The position numbers and the translations under genes were made by a program. From Bacillota bacterium (GTDB taxonomy: Bacteria > Bacillota > Clostridia > Acetivibrionales > DSM-1351), in NCBI GenBank assembly GCA_023436515.1, contig JAEZIV010000237.1, forward strand, positions 1 through 5,834: a DNA stretch of 5,834 nt, given 5' to 3'. This document shows positions 1 to 5,195 of this stretch, piece by piece (the first letter of the stretch is position 1; each line of letters opens with the position of its first letter). The notes under the pieces were generated by a model that saw only the letters and a program-made list of their open reading frames with translations, was not told the DNA's origin and made no database searches.

Positions 1-1091
1 CTCATTGTGTTCTCATGTCCACCGTTAGGGTAAAATGCACTCCCCTGAACAAATGCAACTCCCATCTTCATAGCCTTTAATAAAAGCTTCTTTGAATTTA
101 TACCTTCGGGCAGCGTAACCCACAGAAACATACCTCCTTCGGGTCTTGTACAATGAACTTCCTCAGGGAAGTAAGTTTTTATGGTTTCGACCATTGCGTC
201 CCTCCTTCTTTTGTAAATCTCAGCGTTACTTTTAATATGCTGGGCAATATCATATTTTTCATAGTAACGAGCTATTTGCATTTGGGAAAAGAAATTTGTG
301 TGAAGATCGGTTCCCTGCTTAAGCAAAATGTACTTGTTAAGAATTTCCTGAGATGCACACACCCAGCCGATTCGATATCCGGGACATACGGTTTTGGAAA
401 AAGTGCTCAGAAACACCACTCTTCCCTCCGTGTCAAAATGCTTTATTGGAGGAAGCTTATTATTATCAAAGCATAATTCGCTATAGGGGCTATCCTCTAT
501 AACAATAAGGTTATACCTGTTTGCAATATCAATTACAGCTTTTCTTCTCTCCAGACTCATCCGTCGTCCCGTTGGATTTTGATAGTCGGGGATAGTGTAA
601 AGGAACTTAATATTTTTGTTCAATTCAATTTGCCTCATAAGCTCCTCAGGAATAAGCCCATCCTCATCCATACTAACCTCTGCAAACTTAGGATAAAAAG
701 GCTTGAAAGCATTTATTGCCGACAAATAGGTAGGACTCTCACAAAGAATTGTATCTCCCTCATCTAGAAAAACCTTTCCGGTGAGATCCAGCCCCTGCTG
801 TGAGCCTGAAGTTATCAAAATGTCATCTGTGTTTGTAATAACACCCTTTTCCTCCATAAGCTTAACAATTATTTTTCTCAAACCCAAATGGCCCTCTGAA
901 ATAGCGTACTGCATGGATTGTACTCCATTCTCGGCAAATATTTCTTCACATATTCCCTTCATTTCTTCAACGGGAAAGGACTCTTCTGCAGGCAATCCCC
1001 CACCAAAGGATATTATCTCTGCATTATCACATAGCTTTAATAATTCCCTTATTTCCGATGCTTTTAAAAAATCTGTTCTCCTTGCAAACAT
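1..1091 (-). CDS. PLP-dependent aminotransferase, fold type I (2-aminoadipate/aromatic aminotransferase-like), 3' end outside window
   Basis: The minus-strand frame stays open from ATG at 1091 to the window edge: 363 full codons, ending just before the expected Arg-Leu-Asn-Phe substrate-carboxylate motif, so about 30-40 residues are missing. It is a class I/II aminotransferase of the ARO8/LysN group, which moves amino groups between an amino acid and a 2-oxo acid using PLP. Visible landmarks: GGGLP near residue 30, TSGSQQG at 94-100 (cofactor phosphate loop), NPTG with Asn172, EDSPY with Asp200 (pyridine nitrogen) and Tyr203, and STFSKT with catalytic Lys233 and Arg240 seven residues later. 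There is no DNA-binding domain. The start is fixed by GGAGG at 1101-1105, nine bases upstream. It follows the mocR-type gene by 65 bases on the same strand, so co-transcription is likely. The exact substrate cannot be read from sequence; 2-aminoadipate, aromatic or branched-chain amino acids are all possible. Confidence 0.93.
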   Translation of the reverse strand, partial: MFARRTDFLKASEIRELLKLCDNAEIISFGGGLPAEESFPVEEMKGICEEIFAENGVQSMQYAISEGHLGLRKIIVKLMEEKGVITNTDDILITSGSQQGLDLTGKVFLDEGDTILCESPTYLSAINAFKPFYPKFAEVSMDEDGLIPEELMRQIELNKNIKFLYTIPDYQNPTGRRMSLERRKAVIDIANRYNLIVIEDSPYSELCFDNNKLPPIKHFDTEGRVVFLSTFSKTVCPGYRIGWVCASQEILNKYILLKQGTDLHTNFFSQMQIARYYEKYDIAQHIKSNAEIYKRRRDAMVETIKTYFPEEVHCTRPEGGMFLWVTLPEGINSKKLLLKAMKMGVAFVQGSAFYPNGGHENTM

Positions 1092-1140
1092 ATTGACCTA
1101 CCTCCAATCTCTAAGGACATTTTACACGCCCGACAAAAAT

Positions 1141-1156
1141 ACTAATATTTATTAGT
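1141..1156. repeat. Perfect 7-bp inverted repeat between the regulator and aminotransferase genes
   Basis: ACTAATA at 1141-1147 and TATTAGT at 1150-1156 form a palindrome with a 2-base spacer. It directly abuts the regulator's stop codon (TAA at 1159-1157). The shape suits a dimeric protein binding site or a weak intercistronic hairpin; leftward it is followed by ATTTTTG. The arms are AT-only except for one C/G pair each, so as an RNA hairpin it would be weak. Confidence 0.4.
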
Positions 1157-2677
1157 TTATAAATAGGGATTTAAAACAGCTTCAACAGAGATACCTGACT
1201 GTATAGTATTTCTTGAACATTTTGTCATACAATCAATCAGTTTTGCCACACCGTCTCTGATATCCTGTTCACAGGGGTATGAGAAATTGAGTCTAATAAA
1301 GTTGTTATCTATACTGAATTTTGGATAAAAAACATCCTCGGGCATTACTATAACTCCTTTTTCTCCCAAGAGCTTCAGCAAATCATTAATTCTGATATTA
1401 TTAGGAAGCTCCAGCCATATAAAATAGCCCCCCCGGGGAGTATGCACTTTCACCCCCTGAAGCTTACATTTATTAAGCTCTGATATCATAAGGTCCCTTT
1501 TAGCCTTATACCTGTTCCGAAGCTTTTCGAGATGTGCTTCCAGATAGCCCTGAGACATAAATTCGTGAACAATAAACTGTGTGAGAGTGCTAGTCTGAAT
1601 ATCGGTTATCTGCTTGAACTTAATAAACCTATTTACTATGTTTTCGGAAGCTGCAACAAAGCCTACTCTTAAGCTAAAGGAGATTGTCTTTGATACCGAA
1701 CTGACATATGTTACATAATCATGTCTATCCAGACTCTTTAGAGCAGGTAGCTGTTCTCCTTCATAATAAAGCTCCCCATATGGATCATCCTCCAGTATTG
1801 GTATGTTGTAATAATAGGCAAGCTTTAGAAGCTCCTTTCTCCTGTTAAGACTCATTGTCTTACCTGTAGGGTTGTGATAGTTGGGCTGCGTATATATAAA
1901 CTTGGGCCTGTATTTTATCAAGCAGCTCTCGAGAATGTCGAGCTTTATGCCTTCGTCATCCATGGGAATACTGACCAATCTAGCATCACAGCTTTCAAAG
2001 GCTTGTATGGCGCCTATATATGTTGGTTCTTCCACCAAAACAACATCCCCCGGATCAATCAGCATCCGTGAAAAGAACTCAAGCACCTGCTGTGAACCGG
2101 AAGTAACCATTAGCTGTTTCACAGGAACATTTATATTTTTATTCTGCAAATAGTTCCTAAGGGTGTTCTTAAGCTCTGAACATCCGTCTACCGGAGTTGG
2201 CATAAACAGCTTTTCCCTGTACTTTCTGAAGAGGTCATCCTTAAGTCTCATTAAAAGCTCCATGTCATAGGAGTCCTCTGAGGAAATACCTGAGGCGAAG
2301 GAGATTACCTTCTCCTTTTGGAACACGGACAAAATATTGTTTATGGTCTGTTCATTATTTCCTGTGACCCTTTTGCTCTCGAGCTGATTCCACCTGAGTG
2401 GCGGCACGTACATTTTTTCCTGAATACCGGTCTTTGATAAAGGCGCAAGTACTACCGTTCCGCTTCCGATTCTAGACTCAACCAAGCCCTCGGACTTCAA
2501 CTCCAGGTATGCTCTGATGATGGTACTTCTGTTGACCTTCAGCCTTTCACTTAAGACTCTCTCAGGGGGAAGTATGAAGCCCGGTGGAAGAGTTCCGGAG
2601 CTTATCATTCCTTCTATTTGCTTTTTAATTTGATGGTATATGGGTGTCTTTGAACCACGTTCAATCGAAATATTCAT
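1157..2677 (-). CDS. MocR/GabR-family transcriptional regulator (GntR winged helix fused to aminotransferase-like domain)
   Basis: 506 residues, the usual MocR length. Residues 1-77 form a GntR-type winged helix-turn-helix (TPIYHQIKKQIEGMI, then LPPERVLSERLKVNRST and the wing around SRIGSGTVVL). A linker of about 40 residues leads to a fold-type I aminotransferase domain (about 120-485). PLP-site residues are intact: TSGSQQ at 192-197, Asn269 in NPTG, Asp297 and Tyr300 in EDDPY, Lys330 in SSVSKT with Arg337 after it, and Arg462 in IRLNFS. Family members such as GabR and PdxR bind PLP or its aldimine there and switch transcription of PLP-linked genes, often including their own. GGAG at 2685-2688, seven bases before ATG, supports the start. 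The last 20 or so residues look like a loosely conserved tail. The ligand is unknown. The downstream aminotransferase gene is the most likely regulated partner. Confidence 0.95.
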   Translation of the reverse strand: MNISIERGSKTPIYHQIKKQIEGMISSGTLPPGFILPPERVLSERLKVNRSTIIRAYLELKSEGLVESRIGSGTVVLAPLSKTGIQEKMYVPPLRWNQLESKRVTGNNEQTINNILSVFQKEKVISFASGISSEDSYDMELLMRLKDDLFRKYREKLFMPTPVDGCSELKNTLRNYLQNKNINVPVKQLMVTSGSQQVLEFFSRMLIDPGDVVLVEEPTYIGAIQAFESCDARLVSIPMDDEGIKLDILESCLIKYRPKFIYTQPNYHNPTGKTMSLNRRKELLKLAYYYNIPILEDDPYGELYYEGEQLPALKSLDRHDYVTYVSSVSKTISFSLRVGFVAASENIVNRFIKFKQITDIQTSTLTQFIVHEFMSQGYLEAHLEKLRNRYKAKRDLMISELNKCKLQGVKVHTPRGGYFIWLELPNNIRINDLLKLLGEKGVIVMPEDVFYPKFSIDNNFIRLNFSYPCEQDIRDGVAKLIDCMTKCSRNTIQSGISVEAVLNPYL

Positions 2678-2775
2678 ATTTGTTCTCCATTATGATTACT
2701 AAATGCCACTTAAATGAGTTTCCAATACCTTGAAGAATCAGAAAATAACAAAACCTGCATAAACTGATTTTTCAT

Positions 2776-2802
2776 ATTCCAATTGGTATCATCCAATTGT
2801 AT
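2776..2802. promoter_or_regulatory. Tandem TCCAATTG repeats, candidate operator of the mocR-type gene
   Basis: TCCAATTG occurs at 2778-2785 and again at 2792-2799, 14 bases apart, each followed by a TAT-type word (GTAT / TAT). The first copy contains the palindrome CCAATTGG (2779-2786) and the word TGGTAT (2784-2789), whose complement ATACCA recurs at 2821-2826. The repeats sit just downstream of, and touch, a candidate -10 box of the leftward mocR promoter. Direct ATACCA repeats are the known operator of Bacillus subtilis GabR, so autoregulation is a reasonable inference, not a demonstration. Confidence 0.4.
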
Positions 2803-2829
2803 TATATATTATTTATTACAATACCAAAA
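2801..2829 (-). promoter_or_regulatory. Candidate sigma-A promoter for the mocR-aminotransferase operon
   Basis: On the minus strand a perfect TATAAT lies at 2806-2801. The -35 is weak: TTGGTA (2827-2822) at 15-base spacing or TTTTGG (2829-2824) at 17. The ATACCA/TGGTAT word overlaps this -35. Transcription would start near 2794 and give a leader of about 115 bases before the mocR ATG. A poor -35 is what one would expect of a promoter controlled by its own regulator. Confidence 0.4.
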
Positions 2830-2844
2830 CACCCAATATCAAAA

Positions 2845-2885
2845 AAATTAAACCATCCAATTATCGTTATTGGATGGTTTAATTT
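2845..2885 (-). terminator. Strong intrinsic terminator after the ECF gene
   Basis: A perfect 17-bp inverted repeat (2845-2861 and 2869-2885) encloses a 7-base loop. Read leftward the stem runs into an unbroken T run (2847-2841, partly in the stem base). It lies about 70 bases past the stop codon of the ECF gene and separates that transcript from the mocR promoter. The stem core is ACCATCC/GGATGGT with AT-rich ends. It also contains ATCCAAT/ATTGGAT, the same word as the nearby tandem repeats, so a second role as a protein site cannot be excluded. Confidence 0.75.
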
Positions 2886-2955
2886 ATATTGGTTTCCATA
2901 TTGTTTTTTTCGTTAAACTCCCGACAGCGGTTATTAAGTCAAAACCTTGTCAAAC

Positions 2956-3483
2956 TTACTCTTTTCCGATTTTTAATGCCTTTCTGACACTGTAAATAAC
3001 CGGAATGGCTATAATTCCCCCAATAAGTGCTGTCACAAGCTGAGGCCAGCTGAATAACTCGAAAAGCTTTTTGGTAAACTTGGAGTACTCAAATATGTTA
3101 AGGAACACTCTTATTCCAACAAATAGGAGTCCAAATTTGGCAAGGGCACCTACACCTATACCTATGTACTTATTCTTATTGTATAAAAAGTAAAAAATCA
3201 GTACGAAGGCCACGTTGGCCAAAGCTATAACAGGTGCAAAGGGTAGTAAGGCTGTAGCAATAGGAGCATTATTGTTTATGAGCGATGTAAAGGGCGAGAG
3301 TATAGCTATAGTCACACCACCTGTAAGTCCTGCAGTCATGGCAGCAACTAGAAGACACAGATTTACCAGCGGGCCAACAATAAAATTATTGTTAGGTATA
3401 CTTCTTCCTACTATCTGAACTACAACTACTATTGCCAGTAATACCGCTGTTCTGGTTATTAGATTTATTCTATCTCGATTCAT
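2956..3483 (-). CDS. ECF transporter S component (substrate-binding membrane subunit), substrate unknown
   Basis: A 175-residue, very hydrophobic protein with about five to six membrane segments (roughly 8-26, 36-53, 55-67, 76-100, 106-129 and 147-166) and a short basic tail. Size, topology and the GPLVNLCLLVAAMTAGLTGG and SPFTSLINNNAP stretches fit the general S-component family of energy-coupling factor transporters, which capture vitamins or their precursors and share an EcfA/EcfT energising module. No A or T component lies in the window, so it would have to use a shared module encoded elsewhere. The start at 3483 is chosen because GGAGG (3493-3489) lies five bases upstream; an in-frame ATG at 3549 has no such site and would add 22 poorly fitting residues. 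The gene probably stands alone, ending at the hairpin at 2885-2845. The substrate cannot be read from the sequence. Confidence 0.8.
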   Translation of the reverse strand: MNRDRINLITRTAVLLAIVVVVQIVGRSIPNNNFIVGPLVNLCLLVAAMTAGLTGGVTIAILSPFTSLINNNAPIATALLPFAPVIALANVAFVLIFYFLYNKNKYIGIGVGALAKFGLLFVGIRVFLNIFEYSKFTKKLFELFSWPQLVTALIGGIIAIPVIYSVRKALKIGKE

Positions 3484-3576
3484 AATTACCTCCGAAATAC
3501 ATTTTTTTGACATATGCAAAATATACCACATTTTAACTATGAGTAACATATCTATACCGTTTTATTAATGATTTTT

Positions 3577-3605
3577 ATTATACAACCAAAAGTAGGTTTC
3601 TAACT
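3577..3605 (-). promoter_or_regulatory. Candidate promoter for the ECF gene
   Basis: A perfect TATAAT on the minus strand (3582-3577) would start transcription near 3570 and give a leader of about 87 bases. No good -35 stands at 17-base spacing (AGTTAG at 3605-3600), so this is a weak or activator-dependent promoter, or another -10 (TATATT near 3525) is used. Confidence 0.3.
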
Positions 3606-3609
3606 TACT
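3591..3609. repeat. Imperfect inverted repeat in the divergent promoter region
   Basis: AGTAGGTT (3591-3598) and AACTTACT (3602-3609) match as inverted arms at 7 of 8 positions around a 3-base centre. The repeat overlaps the -35 zone of the candidate ECF promoter and touches a plus-strand TATAAT at 3609-3614, a typical place for an operator. Confidence 0.35.
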
Positions 3610-3671
3610 ATAATTGTAAATGGATGCTACTATTTAGTTTGCTATCATGGTAAATTGATAATTTTCTATAG

Positions 3672-3689
3672 ACTTTTCTATTGAAAAGT
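3672..3689. promoter_or_regulatory. Inverted repeat overlapping the ilvE -35, candidate operator
   Basis: ACTTTTC (3672-3678) and GAAAAGT (3683-3689) are perfect inverted arms with a 4-base centre. The right arm covers most of the -35 box TTGAAA (3681-3686). AATTTTCTATAGACT at 3660-3674 matches the CodY consensus (AATTTTCWGAAAATT) at 11 of 15 positions. Branched-chain amino acid genes are often CodY targets in Firmicutes, but a four-mismatch site in AT-rich DNA is weak evidence. Confidence 0.4.
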
Positions 3690-3709
3690 AGCATAATAAA
3701 ACTTGTAAT
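3681..3709 (+). promoter_or_regulatory. ilvE: Likely sigma-A promoter of ilvE
   Basis: TTGAAA (3681-3686) and TGTAAT (3704-3709) are separated by exactly 17 bases, each one mismatch from the sigma-A consensus. Transcription would begin near 3716 and give a leader of about 95 bases. In that leader TTGATTG (3717-3723) could pair with CAATCAA (3765-3771). Confidence 0.6.
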
Positions 3710-3811
3710 TTTTCTTTTGATTGAAACATTCTTTGGAGCAATAGGTTTTATTTGTTCCTGACTACAATCAACAATTAATAAATACATATCTTGAAGGGAG
3801 TAATATAAATA

Positions 3812-4876
3812 ATGAATATTTCTATTACAAAAACCATTAATCCTAAACAAAAGCCCGATATGAACAATCTAGGTTTCGGTCAATTTTTTACCGATCATAT
3901 GTTTATCATGGACTATACAGAAGGCAAGGGCTGGCATGATCCCAGAATAGTACCGTATGCTCCCCTTGAACTGGATCCTGCATGTATGGTACTCCATTAT
4001 GGACAGGCAATTTTTGAAGGTTTGAAAGCATATAAGACTCAAAAAGGTGAAATTTTACTATTCAGACCAGAAAAAAATATGGAGAGGGTAAATGTTTCAA
4101 ATGATCGCCTTGTTATCCCCGCAATAAATGTACCCGACGGTGTACAAGCTATTAAGGAGCTTGTCAAGGTTGATGCTGACTGGATACCGGATGCTCCAGG
4201 AACTTCACTTTATATACGTCCTTTTATAATTGCGACTGATCCCTTTTTGGGTGTAAGGCCTTCAGATACCTACAAGTTTATTATAATTCTTTCACCAGTT
4301 GGAGCTTACTACAAGGAAGGTATCAATCCTGTTAAAATATATGTTGAAAGCAACTATGTTCGTGCTGTAAAGGGCGGTTTGGGCTTTGCAAAAACAGTTG
4401 CCAACTATGCTTCAAGTCTGAAAGCACAGGTTGAAGCAAAGCACTCTGGCTATACACAGGTACTATGGTTGGATGGAATAGAAAAGAAATATATAGAAGA
4501 GGTTGGAACAATGAACGTTTTCTTTAAAATTGACGGAGAGGTTATAACTCCATCTCTTGAAGGTTCTATCCTCCCTGGAATCACCAGAATGTCCACCATA
4601 GAATTATTAAGAAAATCAGGCATAACTGTAACAGAACGCAGAATTTCTATTCAGGAGCTATATGATGCTCATGCTGCCGGTAAATTGGATGAGGCCTTTG
4701 GTACTGGAACTGCTGCGGTTATATCACCAATTGGTGAATTTAACTGGGATGGAAGGTCAATTCTTGTCAATGACGGGAAAATCGGACCTGTTGCTTCAAT
4801 GATATATGAAACTATCACCGGAATTCAATGCGGTGAAGTTGAAGATACTTACGGCTGGACACAAAAGGTTCTTTAA
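3812..4876 (+). CDS. ilvE: Branched-chain amino acid aminotransferase (fold type IV, BCAT)
   Basis: 354 residues, normal for the longer BCAT group. It transfers the amino group between glutamate and the 2-oxo acids of leucine, isoleucine and valine, the last step of their synthesis and first step of their breakdown, in the cytosol. Landmarks: the family start ITKT..PKQKPD..LGFGQFFTDHMF (5-31), LHYGQAIFEGLKAY (61-74), YIRPF (134-138), catalytic Lys194 in GFAKTVANYASSL, EEVGTMNVFF (229-238) with Glu230 expected at the PLP ring nitrogen, PGITR (255-259) and GTGTAAVISPIG (297-308). The segment after the catalytic lysine reads TVANY where many BCATs have a GGNY-type sequence. The start is supported by family alignment; the ribosome site GGGAG (3796-3800) is 11 bases away, slightly far. 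No other ilv or leu gene is adjacent, so it appears to be a single-gene transcript with its own promoter. Confidence 0.96.
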   Translation: MNISITKTINPKQKPDMNNLGFGQFFTDHMFIMDYTEGKGWHDPRIVPYAPLELDPACMVLHYGQAIFEGLKAYKTQKGEILLFRPEKNMERVNVSNDRLVIPAINVPDGVQAIKELVKVDADWIPDAPGTSLYIRPFIIATDPFLGVRPSDTYKFIIILSPVGAYYKEGINPVKIYVESNYVRAVKGGLGFAKTVANYASSLKAQVEAKHSGYTQVLWLDGIEKKYIEEVGTMNVFFKIDGEVITPSLEGSILPGITRMSTIELLRKSGITVTERRISIQELYDAHAAGKLDEAFGTGTAAVISPIGEFNWDGRSILVNDGKIGPVASMIYETITGIQCGEVEDTYGWTQKVL

Positions 4877-4907
4877 ACTAAATATAGAAGGTATAAAATG
4901 ATTCTGA

Positions 4908-5009
4908 AGAGGGCTGTCGCGAAAACGATCTGCTTCTCTCCAATAAAACAAGAGCAACAGAACAGCTTGTTATACTGGGAGAAGGCAGCGTTTAGCGTGA
5001 CAGTCCTCT
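4908..5009 (+). repeat. 102-base nested hairpin element downstream of ilvE (candidate MITE)
   Basis: The two halves pair in steps. AGAGGGCTGTCGCG (4908-4921) pairs with CGTGACAGTCCTCT (4996-5009), 14 pairs including two G-U. AAACG (4923-4927) pairs with CGTTT (4989-4993), CTGC (4930-4933) with GCAG (4985-4988), TTCTC (4934-4938) with GAGAA (4979-4983), and AACAAG (4947-4952) with CTTGTT (4966-4971) around a 13-base loop. Such long, well-defined ends with no coding content fit a miniature inverted-repeat element. The ends resemble, from memory, ends of some insertion sequences beginning GGGCTGTCGC-like. No clear target duplication is visible. Confidence 0.55.
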
Positions 5010-5024
5010 ATTTTTTGTGTTTTG
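4908..5024 (+). terminator. Probable transcription terminator of ilvE
   Basis: The outer stem of the nested hairpin begins 31 bases after the ilvE stop codon, and its right arm is followed at once by ATTTTTTGTGTTTT (5010-5023). That is the order needed for intrinsic termination of rightward transcripts. The hairpin is much longer than a usual terminator, and no other candidate lies between ilvE and ylbJ. Confidence 0.5.
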
Positions 5025-5086
5025 GTAATATTCCCTTGAGCATAAGTATATATTTTATAAGAATGTCCCAGTGACAGCTCATTTGT

Positions 5087-5109
5087 AAAAAAAAGCCTGA
5101 GTAAGGCTT
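5087..5109 (-). terminator. Leftward intrinsic-terminator-like hairpin in the ilvE-ylbJ gap
   Basis: AAGCCT (5093-5098) and AGGCTT (5104-5109) form a perfect 6-bp stem with a 5-base loop. On the minus strand the stem ends in eight T (complement of A at 5094-5087), a textbook terminator pattern. No leftward gene is convincing upstream of it, so it would stop antisense transcription coming from ylbJ. Confidence 0.45.
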
Positions 5110-5123
5110 GGGAGGCCTGTTTG
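5110..5123 (+). promoter_or_regulatory. Shine-Dalgarno-like GGGAGG with an in-frame TTG, possible alternative ylbJ start
   Basis: GGGAGG (5110-5115) lies five bases before TTG (5121-5123), which is in frame with ylbJ. Starting here would add 25 mostly hydrophobic residues. By contrast, ATG at 5196 has only a weak AAAAG-type sequence upstream. The site also lies in the loop and stem of a possible hairpin (5104-5109 with 5113-5118). Confidence 0.35.
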
Positions 5124-5195
5124 AATCTATTTATCATAACATCCTGCGTTTTTTTTGCATCAGTAGTATTTGTAAACAACAATAAAAGATTATTT

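Larger units (their letters stand above)
3484..3811. other. Divergent control region between the ECF gene and ilvE, no gene
   Basis: This 328-base, very AT-rich region carries the promoters of two divergent genes. I see no tRNA, T-box (no conserved T-box sequence or terminator before ilvE) or recognisable riboswitch. What it does hold are two inverted repeats (3591-3609 and 3672-3689), opposed TATAAT words at 3577-3582 (minus) and 3609-3614 (plus), a good rightward promoter at 3681-3709, and the two ribosome binding sites. Confidence 0.7.

Noticed and set aside
153..1155. Several rightward open frames across 153-1155
   Set aside because: They lie opposite the aminotransferase gene, whose minus-strand frame is continuous and carries all family motifs; these are shadows.
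1874..2153. Two overlapping rightward open frames inside the regulator gene
   Set aside because: They are antisense to conserved parts of the MocR protein, with no ribosome site or family resemblance.
3484..3549. Longer N-terminus for the ECF S component (ATG at 3549)
   Set aside because: The extra 22 residues lack a ribosome site and do not fit the family, whereas ATG 3483 has GGAGG at five-base spacing.
3716..3811. T-box or amino-acid-responsive riboswitch before ilvE
   Set aside because: No T-box core sequence and no terminator/antiterminator pair were found; only one 7-bp long-range pairing is visible.
3608..3850. Leftward 80-residue open frame overlapping the ilvE start
   Set aside because: It is AT-driven and low in complexity, covers the ilvE promoter and first codons, and shows no domain or ribosome site.
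5010..5195. Sigma-E or sigma-A promoter for ylbJ
   Set aside because: AT-rich words such as TTGAGC (5036) with AAGAAT or TATAAG, and AATATT near 5027, do not combine at proper spacing with good matches, so no promoter is called.
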